Source: Cysteiniphilum marinum
Lineage (GTDB): Bacteria; Pseudomonadota; Gammaproteobacteria; Francisellales; Francisellaceae
Assembly (NCBI RefSeq): GCF_014857925.1
Contig: NZ_JACYVZ010000032.1
Location: 1 to 32,417, forward strand
Length of the DNA: 32,417 bases
Reading direction: 5' to 3'
Of the stretch, positions 1 through 8,612 are shown piece after piece. The stretch's first letter is position 1; the number at the start of each line of letters is the position of its first letter. A program made the translations under genes and the position numbers. The notes beneath the pieces are model-generated. The model was not told the DNA's origin and made no database searches. It saw only the letters and a list, made by a program, of their open reading frames with translations.

Positions 1-129
1 CGTTACCCATTTCTCATTAGGTTTTTTCGCGTTAAAATCCTGTTGTAGCAGATTATCACTAACATGTTTATTATGATCAGAATCCGTTGTCACCTTATAT
101 CGTCGTGCCGCTTTAGAAACAAGCCCCTC
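1..129 (-). pseudogene. IS3-family transposase orfB fragment (both ends missing)
   Basis: Read on the minus strand, this stretch encodes GLVSKAARRYKVTTDSDHNK and continues through a segment ending EKWVT at the window edge. This is the conserved linker of IS3-group OrfB, just before the first catalytic Asp of the rve/DDE domain. The 5' part of the gene is missing because the frame runs into a different transposase at about position 125-135. The 3' part, with the DDE residues, lies outside the window. The family call rests on the motif pattern alone. It is a remnant and is not expected to act. Confidence 0.72.
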
Positions 130-1096
130 AAGTCAAACGCATTATGATCACAGTCATAAAGGGAATCGCCCTCATTATGTTCGAGGACAGTGTTGGGTTG
201 TATTAGGTTGTGTGCTTGGTGGATTATCACGACTTATTGGCATACCTGTTTTAGCACGCCTAAGCAAAGTCTCTGGCAATACAAATAAGCTGGACATTGC
301 ATGCACATTGATTAGAGCCGTGTCCTCATTTTTCTGTAAACAAGATGTGCTGCTATTGGATTGTTGGTATATGAAAGCAAAAGTCATACTTTATGCGCTT
401 CAACATGATCTGATCGTCATCGGTCAAGCGCGAATTGATACCGCATTATATTTTATGCCAGTGACAGTAACTAAGCGACGTGGACGTCCGCGTAAGTATG
501 GTACTAAAATTGAGAATGGTGACATACAAAGTATGAGAAAGCAGTATATTACGGCGAGACTATATGGTCGCAAACAGCGATTGAGATATTGCGAGATAGA
601 GGCAGTTGCTAGATTTTTAAATGGTCGAATCGTTCGAGCTGTTTGGTGTGAATTTGAATTAACCGATGGTGTTTGGTCAAAACCACGTCTACTGTTATGT
701 AGTCATGCTGAAGTCAGTGGTGTTGATGTCATTTTAGGCTATGCCCGACGCTACTATATTGAGCCTGTCTTTGACGATGTGAAGAACAGATGGGGTTGGA
801 AAAATGCTTGGCAACAAACCAGGCAAGTATTACATCGGTGGACGCATTTGATCTTTGCAGCCTATGCGCTACCAAAATTACTTATTTTGAAGCTTGCTGA
901 GTGGAAGTTTGATCTTAATGTTATTCCTTGGAGGCAGAATCAACCGATGACGGCTGGGTTAGTACGAATATGGCTTTGGCGTATTTTTTCGCAGTTTGAA
1001 ATTCGGGCTGCATGGTGTGCAAAAGCAAGAAAATTCACTATTCCAATTTCGCATATAAATCGTGGCAGGCATAGAAAAGTAGATAAAGCCGCTTAA
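130..1096 (+). pseudogene. DDE transposase (IS701/IS4-like), 5'-truncated
   Basis: An ATG exists at 212, but transposase-like coding continues in frame upstream of it (YDHSHKGNRPHYVRGQ and on, from about 140) with no start codon, so the gene has lost its 5' end. Catalytic landmarks that remain are the Asp in LLLDCWYMK and the Glu in YYIEPVFDDVKNRWGW, matching the second Asp and the Glu of a DDE/RNase-H fold nuclease. The first catalytic Asp would lie in the missing part. The frame ends at 1096 with a basic tail. The exact IS family is uncertain. It abuts the IS3 piece on its left, so one element inserted into the other or a deletion fused them. Confidence 0.7.
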
Positions 1097-1200
1097 AAGC
1101 ATAGTTGCGTGAGCTAGCAATTAGATCGACTGATTGATAATTTAATGTTTAAAACTCTAAACTTCAGAACAGCAAGCAACATTCTAAATAAACTACAGCA

Positions 1201-1216
1201 ACGCTTCAAAAAGCGT
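1201..1216. terminator. Small hairpin downstream of the BCCT gene
   Basis: ACGCTT and AAGCGT form a perfect 6-bp stem with a 4-nt loop, 26-41 bases past the stop of the minus-strand BCCT gene and about 105 bases past the plus-strand transposase remnant. No convincing U-tract follows on either strand, so termination is a weak guess. Confidence 0.22.
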
Positions 1217-1241
1217 CTAGACTCAAAGTGCGACTAGTCCA

Positions 1242-3230
1242 TCAAACAAGCGCCTTATCCGCATTTGATACATGGATATAATAAAGGTGCTTTTCATATT
1301 GCGTTAAGATATCGGCAATTACCTGCTCTTCGGTATAGCCCATAATGTCATATTGCTGACCTCCATGCTCTAAAAACACTTCAGCACGATAATAATGTTC
1401 ATCCTTCTCATTTATATTGTTCTCATTACCGCCATCATCCTCAGCGTAGCTTGGCAAAGCAAAAGCGCGAATATGTATACTATAAACAAAATCAGTATCA
1501 TCTGATTTTGGAATCAATAAACGCACTTTATCCTCATCCATTACAATTTGAACTTCTAATTCTTTTCTAATACGTGTCCCAACTTTTTCAATCGCAGGTT
1601 GTGCCACTTGCTTCAAGAACGTCAATGCTTGTTCGCGATTAGGTAGCATCAAAAGACCGTCTAAGCGTTGCTGCCAACTTGCATTTGCCGATGTGTACTG
1701 TACTGCCGTTGAATGTGTTTGAATACTTGATAGGCGCAAATAGTCCTCGCGCAATGCTTTAACTAGTGCAATGCACATGAAAAACAACACAATTAGAAAT
1801 GGAAATGCACTGGCAATAGTCGCTGTTTGCAATGCTGCTAACCCTCCTGAATAAAGCAAAGATATTGCCAAAAATCCTTCTAGCAATGACCAAAAGATGC
1901 GTTGCCATACAATTGATTTTTTGGCATTTGCCGTAGCAATAATATCAATCACCAGTGAGCCTGAATCCGCTGAAGTCACAAAAAATGTCACCAATAAAAT
2001 CAAGGCAAGTATTGAGGTCAAGGAAGATAGTGGGAAGTGCTGTAAGAATTCAAACAATGCCACCGGAATATTATGTTGTACCGCCTGCACTAGCGCCATT
2101 GATTGGTCATGCAATACCAAATTAATCGCTGAATTACCAAAAACGCTTAGCCAAAGAAAGGTAAAACCGGTTGGAATAAATAACACACCAACCAAGAATT
2201 CACGAATAGTACGTCCTTTTGATACTTTGGCGATAAACATCCCAACAAATGGCGACCATGCAATCCACCATCCCCAATAAAACAATGTCCAGCCACTTAA
2301 CCAGCCCTGCTTATTCTCATAAGCATAAAGATTAAAGGTCTTATTAACTATACTACTTAGATAACTTCCTGTGTTTTGGACAAATGCTTGTAATAAAGAG
2401 GTAAAACCTCCCAAAAACAATACAAACAATAGTAAAAGCACAGCCACGATAATGTTAAAGTTACTTAATAGCTTAATGCCTTTTTCTAATCCTAGTGCCA
2501 CTGACGTCGTTGCAATAAGTGTGATGATAATAATCAAAATGGTCTGCACAGGAACATTGACGGGGACATTAAATAAAAAATGCAACCCTGCATTAACCTG
2601 TGTCGCCCCCAACCCCAAAGAGGTTGCAATACCAAACATCGTACCTAAAATTGCAAACACATCAACAACATGCCCTATCACGCCATAAATTCTCTTACCA
2701 ATAAGTGGGTAGAGTACCGAACGTGGCAGTAATGGTAGCTTATGCCGATATGAAAAATATGCCAAAGCCAAGCCAACAATTGCATACACAGACCATGCCT
2801 GCAGCCCCCAATGAAAGAAGGTCACATTCATCGCATCCTTTGCTGCAAGAATACTATTGCTTGTACTAACATCTGGTGGTGATAGGTAATGTTGTAATGG
2901 TTCAGCAACACTAAAGAACATCAAGCCAATTCCCATCCCAGCTGCAAACAACATCGCAAACCAAGAAATATTGCTATGCTCAGGCAAGCTGTGATCTGGA
3001 CCTAGCTTGATATCCCCCAGACGACTAACCATCAAGAAAATACATAAACACACAAAGATTGCCATACCTAAAATATAAAGCCATCCAGTTTGTAATGTTA
3101 GCCAACTTTGGATACTTGCAAAAAATAATTTAGCATGCTCTGGCCATAGCACACCAATCAATGCAAACAACACAATCAAAATTATCGATGGGTAAAATAC
3201 GGGTGCATAGGCGCCTTTTTGCCTACTCAT
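1242..3230 (-). CDS. BCCT-family betaine/choline/carnitine transporter (BetT type)
   Basis: The 662-residue protein has the 12-helix layout of BCCT carriers, which import trimethylammonium compounds (choline, glycine betaine, carnitine) with Na+ or H+ for osmoprotection or catabolism. Family features include the glycine-rich AAGMGIGLMFFSVAEP segment near residues 90-110, FFHWGLQAWSVYAIVG, and the helix-8 signature YWGWWIAWSPFVGMFIAKVSKG. The roughly 150-residue soluble C-terminal tail after the last helix resembles BetT. Family length for BetT is about 660-710, so it looks complete. A strong Shine-Dalgarno GAGGAGG lies 5 bases before the ATG, and a candidate sigma-70 promoter lies at 3271-3300. 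No bet catabolic genes are visible nearby. Substrate is not determined by sequence alone. Confidence 0.9.
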   Translation of the reverse strand: MSRQKGAYAPVFYPSIILIVLFALIGVLWPEHAKLFFASIQSWLTLQTGWLYILGMAIFVCLCIFLMVSRLGDIKLGPDHSLPEHSNISWFAMLFAAGMGIGLMFFSVAEPLQHYLSPPDVSTSNSILAAKDAMNVTFFHWGLQAWSVYAIVGLALAYFSYRHKLPLLPRSVLYPLIGKRIYGVIGHVVDVFAILGTMFGIATSLGLGATQVNAGLHFLFNVPVNVPVQTILIIIITLIATTSVALGLEKGIKLLSNFNIIVAVLLLLFVLFLGGFTSLLQAFVQNTGSYLSSIVNKTFNLYAYENKQGWLSGWTLFYWGWWIAWSPFVGMFIAKVSKGRTIREFLVGVLFIPTGFTFLWLSVFGNSAINLVLHDQSMALVQAVQHNIPVALFEFLQHFPLSSLTSILALILLVTFFVTSADSGSLVIDIIATANAKKSIVWQRIFWSLLEGFLAISLLYSGGLAALQTATIASAFPFLIVLFFMCIALVKALREDYLRLSSIQTHSTAVQYTSANASWQQRLDGLLMLPNREQALTFLKQVAQPAIEKVGTRIRKELEVQIVMDEDKVRLLIPKSDDTDFVYSIHIRAFALPSYAEDDGGNENNINEKDEHYYRAEVFLEHGGQQYDIMGYTEEQVIADILTQYEKHLYYIHVSNADKALV

Positions 3231-3270
3231 AAACTCCTCCTCTATTATTAATCCTTTTTTACCCTAACAC

Positions 3271-3300
3271 ATTTGATCCAAGCTTTCAAAAAAGTGTCAA
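3271..3300 (-). promoter_or_regulatory. Candidate sigma-70 promoter for the BCCT transporter
   Basis: On the minus strand a perfect -35 TTGACA (3295-3300) is followed after 18 bases by TCAAAT (3271-3276), a 4/6 match to the -10, with the ATG at 3230. TCCAAG (3277-3282) and CTTGGA (3313-3318) flank the -35 as an inverted pair and could be operator half-sites. The latter point is speculative. Confidence 0.4.
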
Positions 3301-3356
3301 TATGAGCGTTTACTTGGATTCAGTACGGGGAGTAGTTGTAATGCAACCTCTATTGA

Positions 3357-3779
3357 TCATTTATTTTGATTACATCTGCTTAGAACATGATTTAAAACCC
3401 ATAAAGGTCCAATCAGCAAGAACTGTAGATCTTTGAAAAAAGAAGGTTTTTTGCCCTCAAGTTTGTGTCCAATAAATTGGAAAATCCAACTAATGATGAA
3501 GATAACCAAGCTCACCCAAAAAAGTTGTGGTATTTGATAAAGAATAACAACCATAATCAAGGTAATCGCCAACATATATAGACTAAGCTTTAATGATAAT
3601 CGCGCATAGAAAATCAGACTAACAACGACTAAAAGCCACATAAGCCAAAGAGAAATACTTAATAAAACACCCATTAAGCTAAACATAATAAGTGGCACAA
3701 AAATATAGTGAATCGTCTTATTGGTTTTATTTTGATGACTTTCGGCATATTCATCAAGCCATTGATCAAATGTTTTCAC
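3357..3779 (-). CDS. Mpo1-like / DUF962 membrane protein
   Basis: The protein opens with VKTFDQWLDEYAESHQNKTN followed by KTIHYIFVPLIMF, and later has FIGHKLEGKKPSFFKDLQFL. These are the conserved N-terminal and His-containing segments of the DUF962/Mpo1 family. The yeast member Mpo1 is an iron-dependent dioxygenase of 2-hydroxy fatty acids; the bacterial role is unproven. Four or so hydrophobic helices span the middle. I chose the GTG at 3779 (140 aa) because AGGA sits 8 bases upstream and family members start at this KTxDxWL motif. An ATG at 3803 is in frame but lacks a ribosome binding site. It is transcribed the same way as the BCCT gene but is separated from it by 126 bases. Confidence 0.78.
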   Translation of the reverse strand: MKTFDQWLDEYAESHQNKTNKTIHYIFVPLIMFSLMGVLLSISLWLMWLLVVVSLIFYARLSLKLSLYMLAITLIMVVILYQIPQLFWVSLVIFIISWIFQFIGHKLEGKKPSFFKDLQFLLIGPLWVLNHVLSRCNQNK

Positions 3780-3883
3780 TGTTAGATTCCTACAGATAAT
3801 CATAAGTATCTATATTTTAACGTAAGTCATACCTTGTAAAAAGCTATATCATATCACGACATTTGATTATAAGGTCATGATGA

Positions 3884-3988
3884 TCAAATTTTATCATAAA
3901 CATGATAAATCAGAAAAATAACCGCCGCACCAAAGACAAATGGTCCAATAATAATCGTTGGTAACAATAAACTCTTTAGTAACTTCAT
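3884..3988 (-). CDS. 34-residue single-pass membrane peptide (overlooked small ORF)
   Basis: A 34-codon ORF reads MKLLKSLLLPTIIIGPFVFG, then 14 more residues ending HVYDKI. It has a basic N-terminus, one roughly 22-residue hydrophobic helix and a short charged tail. A strong Shine-Dalgarno (GGGAG, 5 bases before ATG) supports translation. It lies about 105 bases upstream of the Mpo1-like gene in the same direction. An 8-bp AT-rich hairpin (3890-3909) covers its last codons. I recognise no family. The size and topology recall small regulatory subunits of membrane complexes, but nothing here assigns a partner. Confidence 0.55.
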   Translation of the reverse strand: MKLLKSLLLPTIIIGPFVFGAAVIFLIYHVYDKI

Positions 3989-4112
3989 AGCTTCTCCCTT
4001 TTTATTCTTTTTTAAAGTTTTCATCAATCAATAAAGCGTCGCTAGGATAACGTTAATTTGCTATAAAATTAATGCTCGTATTGCACATACAGTATCTTTA
4101 CGTATTCAAATA

Positions 4113-4140
4113 TTGACTATTAATATGCTGATTTTATAGC
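4113..4140 (+). promoter_or_regulatory. Candidate sigma-70 promoter for the diguanylate cyclase
   Basis: TTGACT (4113-4118) and TATAGC (4135-4140) are separated by 16 bases and lie about 80 bases upstream of the diguanylate cyclase start. The matches to consensus are 5/6 and 4/6. Confidence 0.35.
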
Positions 4141-4219
4141 CTTTTATCAAATTTCAACTATAGTTACTGCTACCTAAAGCCACAACACAACTATAAAAAT
4201 TATCAAATGGATATTGGTG

Positions 4220-5305
4220 ATGAGACAAGCAAAAATATGGTTAAACAATAAATTTAATATCAAAAATTCCAGATCATCCTACTGGCACCGTATTCATGTG
4301 ACTTTAATTAGCTTAATGCTCGTTATTATTGGCAATTCCATATTTGGCATTTTGCATTTTGCAACTGAAAAAGAAATCTATGGTGGTGTATATAGCTACT
4401 GTGCGGTACTTTCTTATTGTATACCGCTGATTTTATTAAAATATGGCCATTACTACTCGGCAAAATTCACCCTTGGCGCGCTATTTATTATTAATACCTT
4501 TGTTTTTACTTACTTCTTGTATCAACCGGAACTGTTAAATTACCTTTTCTTTATGGCGGTGCCTCCTTTTAGCAATATGATCTTTGAAATCAATCAACAT
4601 AAAACCAAGTGGCTTTTATCACTAACCTCTGTTGCTTTAATGATCTTTTGTGTGACACACCCTAACTATCACTATTTGATTGAGTTACCATTAAGTGATC
4701 AAAAGACAACAAATGTGTTTATTCTTATGACCATCACCATTGTGATTGCCACAACGATATCGGTTATTTTATCTGATGTTGCTTACAGTGAAAAACAATT
4801 AGAAGTGATGGCGACAACCGATCAGCTGACCGGTCTAATTAATCGCAGTGCTTTCCATGATAACATCAAAGATTTTAAGCAGCTTACTCCTGATGGAACA
4901 CCTTATAGTGTGATGTTTATCGATATTGATAAGTTTAAAAAAATCAATGATCAACACGGGCATACTATGGGTGACAAAATCATCCAGAATATAGCAAGCA
5001 TTTTAAAGCAACACACACGAAAGGATGATATTGTGTCACGCTTTGGTGGTGATGAGTATGTGATTCTTTCACCAAATACTACGATGCCACAAGCGCAAGA
5101 AATCGGTCAAAGGCTTAATGCAAAAGTGCGTCAAGACATCCCAAAAGTCGGCCTAATTCAAGTCACGATAAGTATTGGTGTTGCCAGCAACCTGTATCAC
5201 GCATTGGAATCTAATAACTTTGAAACCACCTTAAATAAAGCCGATGAAGCCCTTTATCAGGTGAAAGCAGCAGGACGCAACGGTGTTGTTTGTTTGCAGG
5301 TGTAA
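4220..5305 (+). CDS. Membrane-bound diguanylate cyclase (GGDEF)
   Basis: The protein makes cyclic di-GMP from two GTP. About six hydrophobic helices fill roughly residues 28-190 and form a membrane sensor or anchor of no family I recognise. The GGDEF domain follows from about residue 198 (TTDQLTGLINR) to the end. The active site reads RFGGDEYV, intact, and an RKDD inhibitory I-site (RxxD) sits five residues before GGDEY, so product inhibition is likely. The metal Asp in FIDIDKFKKIND is also present. TTG at 4214 and GTG at 4217 are in frame too; I use the ATG at 4220. No EAL partner is adjacent. The gene converges on the ABC ATPase with only 6 bases between the stops. Confidence 0.9.
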   Translation: MRQAKIWLNNKFNIKNSRSSYWHRIHVTLISLMLVIIGNSIFGILHFATEKEIYGGVYSYCAVLSYCIPLILLKYGHYYSAKFTLGALFIINTFVFTYFLYQPELLNYLFFMAVPPFSNMIFEINQHKTKWLLSLTSVALMIFCVTHPNYHYLIELPLSDQKTTNVFILMTITIVIATTISVILSDVAYSEKQLEVMATTDQLTGLINRSAFHDNIKDFKQLTPDGTPYSVMFIDIDKFKKINDQHGHTMGDKIIQNIASILKQHTRKDDIVSRFGGDEYVILSPNTTMPQAQEIGQRLNAKVRQDIPKVGLIQVTISIGVASNLYHALESNNFETTLNKADEALYQVKAAGRNGVVCLQV

Positions 5306-5311
5306 ACTATA

Positions 5312-6121
5312 TTACGGCTGAATTGTTAACACCTTATCTTCCTTTTTGCCCAGATTTACACTATGCAACTTTTGCTCTAAAAGATCGATATGCTTTAGTA
5401 CCTCTGGTGAGCGCTTATCTCTTAAGCGTGGTATGTTTAACGTATGTTCATAAGCAATTTTACCCGGATGATTATCAAAGATAATAACGCGATCTGCCAT
5501 CATCACAGCTTCTTCTACACTGTGAGTGACTAGCACCATTGACTTCGTTGGAATTTGCTTATTAAGCCATAGATTTAATATATCGCGACGCAAGGTATTT
5601 GCCGTGGTAATATCAAGCGATGAAAACGGCTCATCTAAGAATAAAATCTCAGGCTCAACCATAAGCGCTCGCGCGAAACCAACACGTTGTTTCATGCCAC
5701 CTGATAGCTCATTAACATACGCTTTTTCAAAACCTTGCAATGAGATTTTTTGAATAAGCTCATGCGCTTTTGGCTCGCTGATTTTACGCGAGACACTCAA
5801 TGCATCACTACCAAATAGAATATTGTCAACCACATTCAACCATGGCAGTAATGCAAAGTTTTGAAACACCATACTCATATTATCAAGCGGTTTGTTCACA
5901 GGCTTGTCTTTGTAAAGCACAGAACCATAACTTGGATGCAAAAGTCCTGCAGCAATGCGTAAGAAGCTTGATTTACCGGCACCTGATTTACCTAAGATGG
6001 CAACAATTTCATTTTCATGTAATGTGAAGTTAATCCGATCCAACACTTTCAGTGAATGCTTTTTGTCTTTTTCAAAATAAAGTTCGATATTTTGGCATTC
6101 GATAAGTACATTGTTTTTCAT
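5312..6121 (-). CDS. ABC importer ATPase, NitT/TauT (SsuB/TauB/NrtD) type
   Basis: This nucleotide-binding subunit powers import through the permease encoded upstream. Counting from ATG 6121 it has Walker A GKSGAGKS (about 44-51), Q-loop VFQNFALLPW, signature LSGGMKQR (about 139-146), Walker B ILFLDEP and the switch His in VTHSVEEA. The LLPWLNVVDNI segment is typical of the nitrate/sulfonate/taurine/bicarbonate group. ATG 6121 is chosen over a TTG at 6127 because AGAGG lies 8 bases before it. The 269-residue length fits the family. Substrate cannot be read from the ATPase. Confidence 0.9.
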   Translation of the reverse strand: MKNNVLIECQNIELYFEKDKKHSLKVLDRINFTLHENEIVAILGKSGAGKSSFLRIAAGLLHPSYGSVLYKDKPVNKPLDNMSMVFQNFALLPWLNVVDNILFGSDALSVSRKISEPKAHELIQKISLQGFEKAYVNELSGGMKQRVGFARALMVEPEILFLDEPFSSLDITTANTLRRDILNLWLNKQIPTKSMVLVTHSVEEAVMMADRVIIFDNHPGKIAYEHTLNIPRLRDKRSPEVLKHIDLLEQKLHSVNLGKKEDKVLTIQP

Positions 6122-6219
6122 TTTCAAATCCTCTTTTCATGCTTCTTCGCCAAGATCATCACCCGTTCTGTCATTTGCGTTTTGATGATAAGGTTGGCAA
6201 AGAAACGATGATCAACCTA

Positions 6220-7941
6220 TTAAATTTTATATTTTGTTTCCGCAAGCTTATACAAAGGCTTCCAGATAAATATCACACACAGTGCGACAAGCACACACAT
6301 CGCACTAACTGCTAATGCTGCTTCAGCTACTTGATTGTTACTGGTGGTTTGCGATACAAGTTCACCAATGCCACTGATTAAAATCGTTTTACCACCCCAA
6401 GTAATCAGCTCAGCAGCAATTGCTGAGTTCCACGCGCCACCTGCAGCACTGATAATCCCACAAACGATGTAGGGAAAAACCGCAGGGATTGCAAACTTAA
6501 ACCACCATTTAGCACCCTTTAAATGGAAACTGCGTGACATCTCAATTAAATCCGATGGCAAAGCTGAGGCGCCAGCAATCACATTAAACAACACATACCA
6601 AGAAGTTCCTGTCATAATGAGTGGAATTGCCCAGATGCTTAAACTACCGCCACCGAACATCAGTAAAATCGCCACGATTGGGAAGAAAATCGGTTGCGGA
6701 ATAGCTGCCATTACCTGAATAATTGGCTGCAACATTTTGGTACGCTTCGGTGAAATCCCAATCCAGATACCAAGAGGTGTACAAATTACGATACTTAACC
6801 CCATAGCAATTGCGACACGATATGTCGTCTCCCACATCAGTGGTAACAGATAGGTCATATCGCCATTAGGGAAAAACTTCCATAATGAAACACCTGCCCA
6901 AATAGCTAAGGTAACAATACATAGATACCAAATCGCTGTTGATAAGTGCCGAATTGCTGGCGTGAGTGACAATTGTGGCATCGATAGTTTTTTGGCAATA
7001 ACTGTTGGTAAATTAATAAAGTAAAAACTCACTGTTTTAATGCCTTTAGCAATAGCGTTAAAGCACGCTGATTTAGTACACAGATCATGCATCCATGAGC
7101 TATGCGCACCACCGACATTTATCTGTTCATATTTAAATTTCTTTGACCACTTAACCAATGGGCGAAATACCAACTGATCAAAAGCAACAATCGTCAAAAT
7201 AATTGCAATAAGGGCATATACGATTGCTAACGTATTAGCATGATCCAGCGCGGTACTTATATACGCACCAACACCTGGTAGCATGACATCTTTATCACCC
7301 ACAGGTATCGCCTCAGTTGCAACAAGCGCAAACCATGCAGCAGATTGCGAGACCATCACATTCCACAAAAGCCCAGGTACTGAATAAGGCATTTCAATCT
7401 TCCAAAAACGCTGCCAGGCATTTAACTTATAAACATGTGATGCATCAATTACTTCCTCTGGCACAATGCGAATCGTCTGATAAACAATTAATGCCATATT
7501 CCATGCTTGTGATGTAAACACGCCAAAAATCGCAGCCGCTTCAAGTCCCATTACTGAACGCGGAAATAAAAACAAAAAGAATGCCGTAGTAAACGTTAAG
7601 AAACCCAGTAAAGGTACTGATTCCATAAAGTTGATAATCGGTAGCAAAATGCGTGCAACATGCTTGTTCTTAGCACAGGCATAACCTGCAATTAAGGCAA
7701 AAGCAAACGACCATACCATCCCAATGAGTAAGCGCATCACCGTACGCAATGTATAATATGGTAAGTGACTTGGATCTAGTGATATTGCCGCCACAGATGA
7801 CTCATTGATAAAGCTTTGATGCATGCCAATCCACGCGTAATACATCAGCCCAATGGCTGCAATAACCAGCATGATAAAAACAATATCATGCAGGGAATAA
7901 TTTCTTTTTCTGTCGTTATTTTTTAATGTTATTGTATTCAT
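6220..7941 (-). CDS. ABC importer permease with two fused membrane domains (NitT/TauT type)
   Basis: The 573-residue protein carries two binding-protein-dependent permease domains in tandem, roughly 15-275 and 335-573. Each has an EAA-type coupling loop: EEVIDASHVYKLNAWQRFWK in the first half and SDLIEMSRSFHLKGAKWWFK in the second. Most NitT/TauT importers use a homodimer of single-domain permeases, so this fusion should supply both halves in one chain. The ATPase gene follows 98 bases downstream on the same strand, consistent with one operon. No periplasmic binding protein gene lies beside it, so either the partner is elsewhere or the importer works with an unlinked protein. A perfect inverted repeat sits upstream at 8025-8054. 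Confidence 0.85.
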   Translation of the reverse strand: MNTITLKNNDRKRNYSLHDIVFIMLVIAAIGLMYYAWIGMHQSFINESSVAAISLDPSHLPYYTLRTVMRLLIGMVWSFAFALIAGYACAKNKHVARILLPIINFMESVPLLGFLTFTTAFFLFLFPRSVMGLEAAAIFGVFTSQAWNMALIVYQTIRIVPEEVIDASHVYKLNAWQRFWKIEMPYSVPGLLWNVMVSQSAAWFALVATEAIPVGDKDVMLPGVGAYISTALDHANTLAIVYALIAIILTIVAFDQLVFRPLVKWSKKFKYEQINVGGAHSSWMHDLCTKSACFNAIAKGIKTVSFYFINLPTVIAKKLSMPQLSLTPAIRHLSTAIWYLCIVTLAIWAGVSLWKFFPNGDMTYLLPLMWETTYRVAIAMGLSIVICTPLGIWIGISPKRTKMLQPIIQVMAAIPQPIFFPIVAILLMFGGGSLSIWAIPLIMTGTSWYVLFNVIAGASALPSDLIEMSRSFHLKGAKWWFKFAIPAVFPYIVCGIISAAGGAWNSAIAAELITWGGKTILISGIGELVSQTTSNNQVAEAALAVSAMCVLVALCVIFIWKPLYKLAETKYKI

Positions 7942-8612
7942 AAATTATATTTCTTTTATTTTTAATATTTCAAAAACAAAGTTAAAACAGCACTGAAAAA
8001 ACCAATAAAGGCATAAACAATGCTGTTATTATTGCTAAATATTTCAATAATAACGCAATATGCCACAGAATAAATACATTACACATCTATGTATAATATA
8101 TTATCCGAGTGACTGAGCTATCCTGGTATTACAGCATTGGAGTTACAACTATTTGATGAATACTTTCTATTTGGCATTTATTAAAACTTACGAAAAATAA
8201 ACTGAGTTATAATTACCCATCACCCGTACAGCTTACGCTATAAGACCTCTCCCACAAGGGGCGAGGTAACAAATGGCATAGCTCATTTTGCGATAGGCGT
8301 CAGAAACTATAAACGCAGTTAATCAAATATAAAAGTATTAATGAAACAGCTATAGAAATAATCTATTTATCTCCAACTGCAAAAGATCAACAACTGGGTG
8401 GTTGAAGTGAGTGAAAAGTTATCATGTTTAGCTCCTTAATGTCATGTTGGGGAGGGTCACATGTGCCCACATATCGGGGTACACTATTTGGTTCTGTCGC
8501 GCATTATTTACTTAAGCAGAATAAAGGTCAAGTATTTTTTTAATTTTTATAATAATTGTTCAAAAATAATACATTTTCAGTCACAAAAAGGTGTATTAAT
8601 CAGTGATAATCA
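7942..8612. other. 671-base intergenic region without a convincing gene
   Basis: The part next to 7941 should hold the promoter of the ABC operon, including the inverted repeat at 8025-8054. A GC-richer patch at about 8222-8270 (CCTCTCCCACAAGGGGCGAGG) looks like an intergenic repeat unit. Further right, an imperfect palindrome GGGTCACATGTGCCC lies at 8454-8468, and GGTTCTGTCGC near 8490 recalls IS6-type ends. I see no RNA gene and no credible protein gene. The region looks like decayed or repeat-invaded sequence. Confidence 0.5.
8025..8054. promoter_or_regulatory. Perfect 10-bp inverted repeat upstream of the ABC permease (possible operator)
   Basis: GTTATTATTG (8025-8034) and CAATAATAAC (8045-8054) are exact inverse complements with a 10-base spacer, one full helical turn. 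The site lies 84 bases upstream of the permease ATG. That spacing suits a dimeric regulator better than a terminator, and no U-tract follows. The binding protein is unknown. Confidence 0.4.

Noticed and set aside
2371-2688. A 105-codon plus-strand ORF inside the BCCT gene
   Set aside because: It is antisense to well-conserved transporter helices and has no ribosome binding site or recognisable protein character.
5290-5484. A 64-codon plus-strand ORF after the diguanylate cyclase
   Set aside because: It is the reverse shadow of the ABC ATPase C-terminus, which has full family motifs.
8485-8500. GGTTCTGTCGC resembling an IS6-family terminal repeat
   Set aside because: No partner repeat or transposase remnant was found near it; the match is short.
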